A stretch of DNA of 64,000 nt from a bacterium (GTDB lineage: Bacteria > Vulcanimicrobiota > Vulcanimicrobiia > Vulcanimicrobiales > Vulcanimicrobiaceae). The stretch covers positions 53,173-117,172 of the forward strand of contig JAJYCL010000004.1 of assembly GCA_021778415.1 (NCBI GenBank), in the 5' to 3' direction. The position numbers and the translations under genes were made by a program. The notes below the pieces were generated by a model, which saw only the letters and a list, made by a program, of their open reading frames with translations, searched no databases and had not been told where the DNA came from. Of this stretch, positions 1-7,429 are shown in pieces (the stretch's first letter is position 1; each line of letters opens with the position of its first letter).

Positions 1-1114
1 AGGCGAACTTGCCGCCATCTGCTTTATAAAAGTACACATTGGCGTTGATCGGGTTGCCGAAGGCATCGAAGGAAAAAGGCCCGATGAGGGTGTTGTAGCC
101 GCCGCCGATGCGCATACTTTGTAAGAGCGCTAGGCGAGACAGCGCGCCGGTTCGCTGCGCTACGGCGAGAACAATTTGCGCTGCCGCATACGAGAAAACT
201 GCGAGCGCGCTCGTTGCTCCAAGCGCATTGCGTAGTTCGAAGAAATCCGGGCTTGCATTCGAGATGCGATCCAACGGCGGCATCGGCGTCGCAATCCAAG
301 CATCGCGGAGAAACGATCCATAGAGTGTGAGCGACTGCGGATCGTAGAAGCCATCGGACAGCACAAACGTGCCGCGAAACGATGCCGCATGCAGAGCCGC
401 GAGGAGCGCCCCGAAATCCGCCGACGTTCCCGCGAGATAGAGACAATCCGGAGCCGAGGCGAGTAGCGATGGTGTGAGTGTGGTTGCATCGTAGGGACCA
501 TCGGGTATCGTCACAAGGGTAGCATCGCGCTTATCGATGCGCGCTTGTTGCAGGTAGGCCTTGGCGAGATCGATACCATAGCCGGATTCGCGGGAAACGA
601 TGATCGTCCGTTTGGGTTTGACGTTGAGATCTATCCGGCGCGCAGTGAGAATACCGGTCGTCGAATCGGGCGTCGCGAGGCGAAAGACGGAGCGATAGCC
701 GCGATTCGTGAGCGCATCGGTGGTGACTGTTGGGACGATGCACGCAAGTCCGGTTGTTTCACATTGCGGGAGCATCCCGAGGGTTGCAACCGAAGTGAGG
801 CTACCGATCACCGCGAGTACCGTCGGATCTCCGGCAAGAATCTGCACGTTCGTTGCTGCGAATGCCGCAGAATTTTGATCGTCGAGTGCGCGCACTGCGT
901 ACGTGGGTTGTCCAGGAAGCGCCATGCGATTCGCAACGTACACTGCGGTTTGGACACCGGCGACAAGTTGTTGTGCAAACGGTGCTAACGGGCCGGAGAG
1001 CGGGACGGACATGCCGATCGTGAATTGCCGGGCAAATGCCGGCACTTGTGCTGCTGCGGCTAACGGACTCAGCAGCGCGGCTGTGGTACCGGTGAGAAAA
1101 TTCCGACGTTTCAC
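1..1114 (-). CDS. ABC transporter substrate-binding protein, Leu/Ile/Val-binding type (3' end outside window)
   Basis: About 371 codons are visible; the C-terminus runs off the window edge. The start is a GTG at 1114 whose bases overlap the TGA stop of the upstream ubiA-like gene (GTGA), which fixes the start and implies translational coupling. The N-terminus has a twin-arginine-like export signal (VKRRNFLTG, then an Ala-rich stretch). The mature part starts FTIGMSVPLSGPLAPFA and contains DDQNSAAFAATN and AVIGSLTS, typical of the type-1 periplasmic binding fold that captures amino acids or small amides for ABC importers (livJ/livK and urea-binding relatives). No permease or ATPase gene is next to it in the window, so the ligand is unknown. 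It could also be a sensor-type binding protein. Confidence 0.85.
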   Translation of the reverse strand, partial: MKRRNFLTGTTAALLSPLAAAAQVPAFARQFTIGMSVPLSGPLAPFAQQLVAGVQTAVYVANRMALPGQPTYAVRALDDQNSAAFAATNVQILAGDPTVLAVIGSLTSVATLGMLPQCETTGLACIVPTVTTDALTNRGYRSVFRLATPDSTTGILTARRIDLNVKPKRTIIVSRESGYGIDLAKAYLQQARIDKRDATLVTIPDGPYDATTLTPSLLASAPDCLYLAGTSADFGALLAALHAASFRGTFVLSDGFYDPQSLTLYGSFLRDAWIATPMPPLDRISNASPDFFELRNALGATSALAVFSYAAAQIVLAVAQRTGALSRLALLQSMRIGGGYNTLIGPFSFDAFGNPINANVYFYKADGGKFA

Positions 1115-1971
1115 GGATAGTGAACGAGAAAGCCTGCGAGCGTCGTTCCTAAGAATACGACCGAGAAGATCATATTCGAAAGAAATATACGATCATTGAG
1201 GACAAAATGGTTCGGTGATGTCGTATACGCTCGCCACTCGTAGAGAATTAGGGCAATCGTTGCAGCCGGCCCAAGGGCGTACAGGGCCGAAGTCGGTGCA
1301 AAGGAGCCGGCTAAGGCGAGCAAGACGAGCATTGCGCCGTGCAGCATAAACGGTAACCAATTTGCCGTTGCATCGCCAAATTGCGTGAGCAGCGAGTTGA
1401 CACCCTGGGCGCGATCGATATCGTAATCCATCAGTGCATAGAAAATATCGAAACCGGCGACCCATAGCGTCACGGCGAAAAAGAGCAAATACGCAGGCAA
1501 ACCAACGGCATTCGCCACGCCGATAAAGGCGCCCAGCGGCGCTAATCCATCGACGGCACCAAGAACAAAGTGGGCCATCCAGGTGAAGCGTTTGCACAGC
1601 GGATAAAAAAGCACGCCGACGACGGCGATAGGCATGAGCTTGACGCAAAGCGGATTGAGTTGCCATGCCGAGACGAGAAGTAGCAAGAAGCCGATGGCAA
1701 TCGCCCAGATCATGACCTGCGGGGCGAGCGTTCCACTTGCGAGAGCACGTCGCGCAGTACGTGGATTTTTGGCATCGATGTCGCGGTCGAAGTAGCGATT
1801 GGCCGCCATCGCAGCTGTGCGAGCGCCGAGAACGGCAAGGGTAATCCACAGCAGCTGCCACCACGTCGGCATGCCGTGCGCGGCAAAAACCGCTCCGGTA
1901 TATGCAAACGGCAATGCAAAAAACGTGTGCTCGATACGAATATCTTTAAGAAAGAGTCGTATCCCGTTCAT
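1111..1971 (-). CDS. UbiA-family prenyltransferase (4-hydroxybenzoate or menaquinone-pathway type)
   Basis: A 286-residue integral membrane protein, the usual length for UbiA. The first Asp-rich motif is NRYFDRDIDAKNPRTARR near residue 58, which binds the polyprenyl diphosphate through Mg2+. A second Asp-rich region, MDYDIDRAQG, lies further on, and there are about eight hydrophobic segments. The start is the ATG at 1971, which overlaps the UbiD-like stop as ATGA; an upstream in-frame ATG at 2004 lies inside ubiD. The family transfers an isoprenoid tail to an aromatic acid. The motif LGARTAAMAANR resembles MqnP-like members that work with UbiD-like decarboxylases in the futalosine menaquinone route, so this need not be ubiquinone synthesis. 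Assigning it to one pathway is inference. Confidence 0.88.
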   Translation of the reverse strand: MNGIRLFLKDIRIEHTFFALPFAYTGAVFAAHGMPTWWQLLWITLAVLGARTAAMAANRYFDRDIDAKNPRTARRALASGTLAPQVMIWAIAIGFLLLLVSAWQLNPLCVKLMPIAVVGVLFYPLCKRFTWMAHFVLGAVDGLAPLGAFIGVANAVGLPAYLLFFAVTLWVAGFDIFYALMDYDIDRAQGVNSLLTQFGDATANWLPFMLHGAMLVLLALAGSFAPTSALYALGPAATIALILYEWRAYTTSPNHFVLNDRIFLSNMIFSVVFLGTTLAGFLVHYP

Positions 1972-3455
1972 CGTCCTTGCCCGCTCCAAGCATCCGGCGT
2001 GCATGCTTTAGCGATGCGATCAAGACCGTACTCCCGCCAACGCTTGCTCACATACTCGCTCACGCGCGGGTCCATCACAATGTCCGGCGGCCATTCGCGC
2101 GTGTAGCCTTCGGCTGCGGATTTGCGCGTTGCGTCAATGCCGATTTTTGTGCCATACGCAACGGAGTACGATCCGTGATCCAGATCATCGACCGGCCCGG
2201 GCATCATCACGAGATCACGATCGGCGGCGAGATTGTTGAGAACAAACCAGGCGACGGAGCGCGGATCTTGCACGTCGATATCATCGTCGACAACGATTAG
2301 GACGCGCGTCAGCATCATCATGTGGCCGAGGCCCCATAAGGCGTTCATCACTTTTTTCGCGTGTCCCGGATACTGTTTTTTGATCGAGACGATTGCTAAA
2401 TTATGGAAGCCGCCCTCGACGGGAAGATTCATGTCGATGACTTCAGGAAGCACGAGTTGCAGGAGCGGTAAAAAGATGCGTTCCGTCGCCTTACCTATCC
2501 ACGCATCTTCCATCGGGGGCTTGCCGACGACCGTCGCGCCATAAATGGCATTGCGTCGATGGGTCATGCAGGTGACATGAAACGTCGGATACGTATCGGC
2601 AAGGCTATAGACGCCGGTATGATCGCCGAACGGACCCTCCGTGCGGAGGTCTTCATTATCGACGTAGCCTTCGAGAATAAACTCGGCATCGGCCGGCACC
2701 TTGATATCGCAGGTGATTGCTTTGACGAGACGCACGGACTTGCCGCGCAACAAACCTGCAAAGGCGAACTCGTCGAGGACGGGCGGCAGTGGTGCCGTCG
2801 CGGCGTATGTGAGGACGGGATCCGCGCCAATCGCCACGCAGACGGGTATCTTTGCGCCCCATGCATCGGCGTGCGCGCGCCCTTGCTTGTGCCGTTGCCA
2901 ATGCATGCCCGTCTCGCGCGCATTATATACTTGCATGCGATACATGCCGACGTTCGGTGCGCCGGTGCGCGGATGGTTGGTGATCACGAGCGGCAGGGTG
3001 ATGAATGGTCCACCATCGAGCGGCCAGGTGGTGAGTACGGGGAGTTTCGTGAGATCGGGATTGCGGATAATGACATCCTGGCACGAACCGCTTGAAACGG
3101 TTTTGGGAATAAGGTTGGCAAGCGGAGCGAGGTTCATCAGCGTGCCGAGTTTTTCGCGAAGTGACGGCCCCGGCGGAGTAATCGCCGTGAGACCGCGAAC
3201 GCGAGCGGCGACTTCGTCGAGAGACTCTGCATCAAAGGCCATCGCCATGCGTCGCTGCGTTCCCAAAGCATTGGTCAAAACCGGAAATTTCGACCCAATC
3301 ACCTGTTCGAAGTACAAGGCGGGGCCGCCCATTTTCACGACGCGATCGGTGATCTCGGCGATTTCTAAATGCGGATGGACGCGCGTCGAAATCGTATGGA
3401 GCTCTCCGGCTGCACGGAGCGCATCGACGAAAGAGCGCAAAGAATCGTATGGCAT
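1968..3455 (-). CDS. UbiD-family decarboxylase (prenyl-hydroxybenzoate/menaquinone type)
   Basis: 495 residues from the chosen ATG, close to E. coli UbiD (about 497). The family decarboxylates aromatic or unsaturated acids using prenylated FMN made by UbiX. Recognisable blocks are MGGPALYFEQVIGSKFPV near the N-terminus, the EGPFGDHTGVYS segment that carries part of the conserved Glu/Arg catalytic network, and MEDAWIGKATERIFLPLLQ. In-frame ATGs lie at 3488, 3467 and 3455. An AAAGGA sequence sits about 11 bases before the 3455 ATG, and the protein there begins MPYDSLRSF, which suits the family. It is the first gene of an operon with the UbiA-like gene (4-bp overlap). No ubiX is visible nearby. 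Confidence 0.88.
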   Translation of the reverse strand: MPYDSLRSFVDALRAAGELHTISTRVHPHLEIAEITDRVVKMGGPALYFEQVIGSKFPVLTNALGTQRRMAMAFDAESLDEVAARVRGLTAITPPGPSLREKLGTLMNLAPLANLIPKTVSSGSCQDVIIRNPDLTKLPVLTTWPLDGGPFITLPLVITNHPRTGAPNVGMYRMQVYNARETGMHWQRHKQGRAHADAWGAKIPVCVAIGADPVLTYAATAPLPPVLDEFAFAGLLRGKSVRLVKAITCDIKVPADAEFILEGYVDNEDLRTEGPFGDHTGVYSLADTYPTFHVTCMTHRRNAIYGATVVGKPPMEDAWIGKATERIFLPLLQLVLPEVIDMNLPVEGGFHNLAIVSIKKQYPGHAKKVMNALWGLGHMMMLTRVLIVVDDDIDVQDPRSVAWFVLNNLAADRDLVMMPGPVDDLDHGSYSVAYGTKIGIDATRKSAAEGYTREWPPDIVMDPRVSEYVSKRWREYGLDRIAKACTPDAWSGQGR

Positions 3456-3563
3456 TGCTGAGATCATCCTTTCCGTGCCCTTGACCACGCTCCCCGCAAG
3501 GGCGTTGCAGCGATGTGGGTAAAATCGGCGGGCCGCCTCCGTGCCGTGCGAGAATCGGTCGCT

Positions 3564-3851
3564 ATGCAGTTTATTTCGCTATCACGGCGTCGAGTCGATG
3601 CTTTTTCACCTGAGCAGTTTGCCGAGCATATCGATGCCGAGCGGGAGCGCGTACGCGAACTCTATCGCGATGGGGTCGTTCGCCAGCTTTGGGTGCGTCA
3701 GGATGTTCCCGGGGCGATCATGCTCATCGAGGCTGAGAACGCAAGCAGCGCGCAGAGCGCGCTCGATTCGCTGCCGCTCGCACAGCGCGGCATGCTCGAT
3801 GTGCAACTCATTCCGCTCGGGCCATACCCTGCGTTTTTCCCGTTAGGGTGA
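3564..3851 (+). CDS. Small protein resembling the muconolactone delta-isomerase domain
   Basis: 95 residues from the ATG at 3564 (MQFISLSRRRVDAFSPEQF). The pattern of a short beta strand, a long charged helix (AEHIDAERERVRELYRDGVVRQLW), a strand (GAIMLIEAENASSAQSALDSL) and a C-terminal PL.P.P tail matches ferredoxin-like dimeric alpha/beta-barrel proteins related to muconolactone isomerase. It stands alone, divergent from the UbiD-like gene. No catechol-pathway gene is nearby, so the enzymatic label is only a fold-level suggestion. An in-frame ATG at 3513 would add 17 residues without family support. No strong Shine-Dalgarno is seen before the chosen start. Confidence 0.55.
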   Translation: MQFISLSRRRVDAFSPEQFAEHIDAERERVRELYRDGVVRQLWVRQDVPGAIMLIEAENASSAQSALDSLPLAQRGMLDVQLIPLGPYPAFFPLG

Positions 3852-3859
3852 TGCCCGCA

Positions 3860-4693
3860 TTACGGAATTTTCATCACGCGGCGTATCAGTGCATCGCGCA
3901 TGAATTCCGGTAGACGCGCGATGATCGCTTGAATTTTTGCAGGGCCACCGCAGATATATCGCGGTTTTGGGTGCGCCGATGTGAGCGCGTGTTCGATGGA
4001 ACGCGCGACGTCGATTGGCGGAATACCGTCCTCTTCTTCACGCGAGCTGAGTGCTTGCAACGCTTCGATTGCCGTTCCGTAGTATGCCATCACAGCTGGT
4101 GGAAATTGCGGTGTGAGTGCTGCGGCACGATCTCTGCCTTTTTGCCAGATCGGTGTTTTCACGGCGCCCGGCTCGATCACGCTGACTCCAATGCCAAACG
4201 GGCGAAGCTCGATACGGAGGCAATCACTGATCGCTTCGATGGCGAATTTTGATGCTCCATACGGGCCGACAAACGGCGGTGCCATGCGCCCGGCTATCGA
4301 ACCGACGATAACGATTCGGCCGCTGCTCTTGCGAAGTTCGGGCAGAGCGGCCTGAATGGTTGCAATCACACCGATGACATTGATTTCGAGCTGCGTCCGA
4401 ATCTGATCGAGCGGAACGAATTCCAGCGGCCCGGCAATTGCGACACCCGCGTTCGCGACGACGCTGCGCAAGGTGCACCCATCGCGCACGATGCGGGAAA
4501 CGGCCGTTGCAAGAGAAGCGGCATCGGTTACATCCGCGTGAACGGGACGAATATTCGTATGCAATGCAGCCAAACGCGAAGCATCCGCCTCATTGCGGAC
4601 GCCGGCATACACAACCGTTCCGTGCTCGGCCAGTAACTGAGCCGTAGCAAGGCCGATGCCGGTCGATGCACCGGTCACGAAAATTGCGTTCAT
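3860..4693 (-). CDS. Short-chain dehydrogenase/reductase (SDR)
   Basis: 277 residues from MNAIFVTGASTGIG; another ATG lies four codons upstream at 4705. It is a classical SDR: the TGASTGIG nucleotide-binding glycine motif at the N-terminus, VVANAGVAIAG (NAG motif), the catalytic serine in VGSIAGRM, and YGASKFAIEAISD (YxxxK). These residues indicate an NAD(P)-dependent oxidoreductase acting on an alcohol or ketone. The C-terminus (ARLPEFMRDALIRRVMKIP) resembles SDRs acting on retinol- or steroid-like lipids, but the substrate cannot be read from sequence. It lies 15 bases beyond the stop of the large M1-type gene on the same strand, so the two are probably co-transcribed. Confidence 0.85.
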   Translation of the reverse strand: MNAIFVTGASTGIGLATAQLLAEHGTVVYAGVRNEADASRLAALHTNIRPVHADVTDAASLATAVSRIVRDGCTLRSVVANAGVAIAGPLEFVPLDQIRTQLEINVIGVIATIQAALPELRKSSGRIVIVGSIAGRMAPPFVGPYGASKFAIEAISDCLRIELRPFGIGVSVIEPGAVKTPIWQKGRDRAAALTPQFPPAVMAYYGTAIEALQALSSREEEDGIPPIDVARSIEHALTSAHPKPRYICGGPAKIQAIIARLPEFMRDALIRRVMKIP

Positions 4694-4720
4694 ATCGCCA
4701 CTCATTCGCGGCGAACGTGC

Positions 4721-7306
4721 CTATTTCATCGCTGCGAGTTGGGCTTCGAGGAGCCGACGTCTTGCCCACTTCGCTTCGATCTTCATCATTGCGTCGTGAA
4801 TTGCCGGCGCATCAGCGGGAGAGAGCGTGTGCTGCAAAAAGGTGCGCCACTGCGTCGGAGTCCGACCGGCCCATGCGCCGTTGACAATGCTATCGGTAAG
4901 CGTCCACGCCTGCTGCGACGGCGGGGCCGAGCGCATGATATCGTGCGCATGGGTAACGATATAATCAGCAACAATCTTTGGTTGATAATAGCCGATACGA
5001 GAAACAATTCCCGGGTAGTCGCAGTCTTTGTTTTGCATATGAGTAAATATGCGAAGTACGGTTGCCCGAGTGTGTGCGCCGAAAAGAAATGGCATAGGAT
5101 CGGCTGGTAGCCAACCGTGCGGATTGCATCCGGTCAAAATATGATGCATGACCCAGGTGAAATCATCGGGCGTCCCTGCCGTCCCGCTATACGTCATGAG
5201 GGCTATATCTTCGGGCGTTCGCATTTTTGACCGATCCTTGCGCCATGAGGCAAGAGCTTCGCGAGCAAAGCGTCTGTCAGGAATGATTGCAAGCTCCCAA
5301 TAGAGTCCGTTTTGCAGATTCAGGAGTTTCCCGGAATGCAGATCTTCCGGTAGAAAAGCGTGATGAAGCGAATCGTTGATTGATTTCGAGACGATTGGCA
5401 GTTCGGGCGATCCGGCCAAATACTGAAGAATACCTCGTAGCGAATCGCGGAGCGTGTATCCGAACGACTGCGGGCGCGGCATCTGCGTCGCGATATGTAA
5501 TGCGACGAGATATTCCGGTAAAGTTGCCTGATGGGCGGTCATGAGGGAAAACGTATCGCGAAATACTCGCATCCGATCAACGGCTGAAAGTGCGGTGTCA
5601 CGGTTAAGACGTTTTAATTCGGGAGCCGAGAGATGCACAAGGTATGTCGGCCGAAATCCAGCGTCGATCACCGTCGTGTCCGCACACGAGCCGGCATCGA
5701 GCTGTCGGGGCTTCCCTTCGAGCATGATCCAGTGGGTCTTCCCGTTGGTCGTCCAGGAAAGTGGAATTGGCCACACGGTGGATTTCCGGTCATGAAATTC
5801 CGCATCGAAAATGCGAGCTTGTTTCAATGAAAGGATCTGCCGGGAATGGACGCACGTGAAGGCCGCTTGCACGACGGGAGCGCCAGGCTCGTTGAGCCAG
5901 GAATTTCCGTAGCCACTAGCTTGCGACGTGCCGAACATTTTCCAAAATGCTGCGTTGGTTGTACCGCGTCCACGGTATTTGGAGAAAAATTTTTGCACGG
6001 TGTTACGCATAGTGGGATCGCCAACGTACGCATCCCATTGATCGAGAACGGCTTGCCCTGCATCGGTAGCACTCGCAAAGAAGCTCGTGTACGATGCCGT
6101 ATCCCGATCGTCGTTCACGGCATAATGCAATGGTTTGAGGGAGCCCCAAAGGCTCACAAAATTCCACGTCCAATCGATATCAGCCGGAAGAACATGAAAT
6201 TCCGGCCGCAATTTTGCCTCTGCGCGGGCGACGGCCCAGGATGTGAGGCTGGTTGTTAGCCACGAATTCGACCAGGATTTGATGCCGACGAGACCGCCAA
6301 ACCATTGCTGCGCAATCGGCTGGGCAACCGCTTCAAACGCATCACGTTTCCCTTTCAGAGGGTCGCTGCTGTCGAGGCCTTCGAGGACGGACTCGGTATA
6401 AAATGTGACGGCTCCGTAGCCTTCAAAATCACTTTGAAGAGCGCCATCACTAATAACAAGATCAAGTTTCGGCAGCGGGAATGGCGTGGAGAAAAAATGC
6501 TCGTAGAAAGTGAGCGTTTGCCCGGCTGTGTGAAGCACTGATCGAGCAAGCGCTTCCTTTCCGGGGCGAACATAGACGGTAATCGGCGTTTGGTCGAAAC
6601 GACCCGTAACTTGTGAGAAATCGCCCATGTCGAGGGTTAGAAGGTAGGTCGGCATATCCGGTGTCTTCGCAAATGAAAACGTGCTTTTCCCAGGCCGTTT
6701 TGGAAGCGCCGTGACCTGAGCGATCGGCATATTGGAGATAACCTTCCATGTCGACGGCGCGATTACGTGAATGGAAAAATGCGCACGGAAGCGAGGTTCA
6801 TCAAAACACGGAAATAGCGAGCGTGCGGTGGCCGGTTCAAAAAAGCTCACAAGAGTGGGATGCTTTCGAGAAAATGCATTTTCCCAGAGTCCCCCTGAAT
6901 CCGAAGCAGATAGGATTTTCCCAATGAATCGCAGCGTGATGGTGTGTCGACCCGCCGTGAGCGATTTGCCGGTCGAAAATTCCATCTGCTCTTCAATTGG
7001 GAATTTCGTTGTTTCCGCTACGGCCCCATCGATTGTGGCAGATAAAATCGTTATCCCGGCAAACGCATTCATGGTGATTCCACGGGTTGCGTGGTGAATG
7101 TTTACGATAATCGTTTCATTCCCGTCAGCCGTTCCGCCGTTAAAATCCCATTTCTTCGGTTCGATGGTCAGATCATAAGAAATGGGCACAACGTTGCCGG
7201 ACAGGACGGGCGTGCGTTCAGGCTTCGGCGTGGCATCGGACGGTGCCGGAACGCCGAGAAACGCGAAAAGACAGACGACTGGTAAACAGTATCGCAAAAG
7301 ACGCAT
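4721..7306 (-). CDS. Secreted M1-aminopeptidase-like protein lacking the zinc site (predicted pseudoenzyme)
   Basis: 861 residues from ATG 7306, which gives a clean signal peptide (MRLLRYCLPVVCLFAFLGVP). The N-terminal saddle domain is M1-like (VVPISYDLTIEP, PCFDEPRFRAHF, FSFAKTPDMPTYLLTLDMGDF) and the C-terminal 330 residues resemble the ERAP1-C helical repeat. The core is aligned by QQWFGGLVGIKSWSNSWL, but the zinc motif HExxH is QPIAQ (residues 329-333) and the distal Glu ligand is Thr352. The GAMEN loop is replaced by SDFEG. All three metal ligands and the catalytic base are therefore missing, so peptidase activity is not expected. It may be a binding or scaffold protein in the periplasm. 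No sign of frameshift; the frame is open throughout. Confidence 0.85.
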   Translation of the reverse strand: MRLLRYCLPVVCLFAFLGVPAPSDATPKPERTPVLSGNVVPISYDLTIEPKKWDFNGGTADGNETIIVNIHHATRGITMNAFAGITILSATIDGAVAETTKFPIEEQMEFSTGKSLTAGRHTITLRFIGKILSASDSGGLWENAFSRKHPTLVSFFEPATARSLFPCFDEPRFRAHFSIHVIAPSTWKVISNMPIAQVTALPKRPGKSTFSFAKTPDMPTYLLTLDMGDFSQVTGRFDQTPITVYVRPGKEALARSVLHTAGQTLTFYEHFFSTPFPLPKLDLVISDGALQSDFEGYGAVTFYTESVLEGLDSSDPLKGKRDAFEAVAQPIAQQWFGGLVGIKSWSNSWLTTSLTSWAVARAEAKLRPEFHVLPADIDWTWNFVSLWGSLKPLHYAVNDDRDTASYTSFFASATDAGQAVLDQWDAYVGDPTMRNTVQKFFSKYRGRGTTNAAFWKMFGTSQASGYGNSWLNEPGAPVVQAAFTCVHSRQILSLKQARIFDAEFHDRKSTVWPIPLSWTTNGKTHWIMLEGKPRQLDAGSCADTTVIDAGFRPTYLVHLSAPELKRLNRDTALSAVDRMRVFRDTFSLMTAHQATLPEYLVALHIATQMPRPQSFGYTLRDSLRGILQYLAGSPELPIVSKSINDSLHHAFLPEDLHSGKLLNLQNGLYWELAIIPDRRFAREALASWRKDRSKMRTPEDIALMTYSGTAGTPDDFTWVMHHILTGCNPHGWLPADPMPFLFGAHTRATVLRIFTHMQNKDCDYPGIVSRIGYYQPKIVADYIVTHAHDIMRSAPPSQQAWTLTDSIVNGAWAGRTPTQWRTFLQHTLSPADAPAIHDAMMKIEAKWARRRLLEAQLAAMK

Positions 7307-7365
7307 GGACTCATAGTTCAACGAGCCATGACGGCAGCCTTTGGGTGAGTTCACTCGGGCCGTCG

Positions 7366-7403
7366 ATAAAAAAACGGGGCTTGGCATCGTTGCCAAGCCC
7401 CGT
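7366..7403 (-). terminator. Rho-independent terminator of pnp
   Basis: A perfect 13-bp stem (7374-7386 paired with 7391-7403, sequence ACGGGGCTTGGCA) with a 4-base loop. Read on the minus strand it is followed by a run of seven T residues (7367-7373). It lies 27 bases past the pnp stop. Confidence 0.93.
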
Positions 7404-7429
7404 TTGCACGCTTGTCGAAGCGTTCGGTG

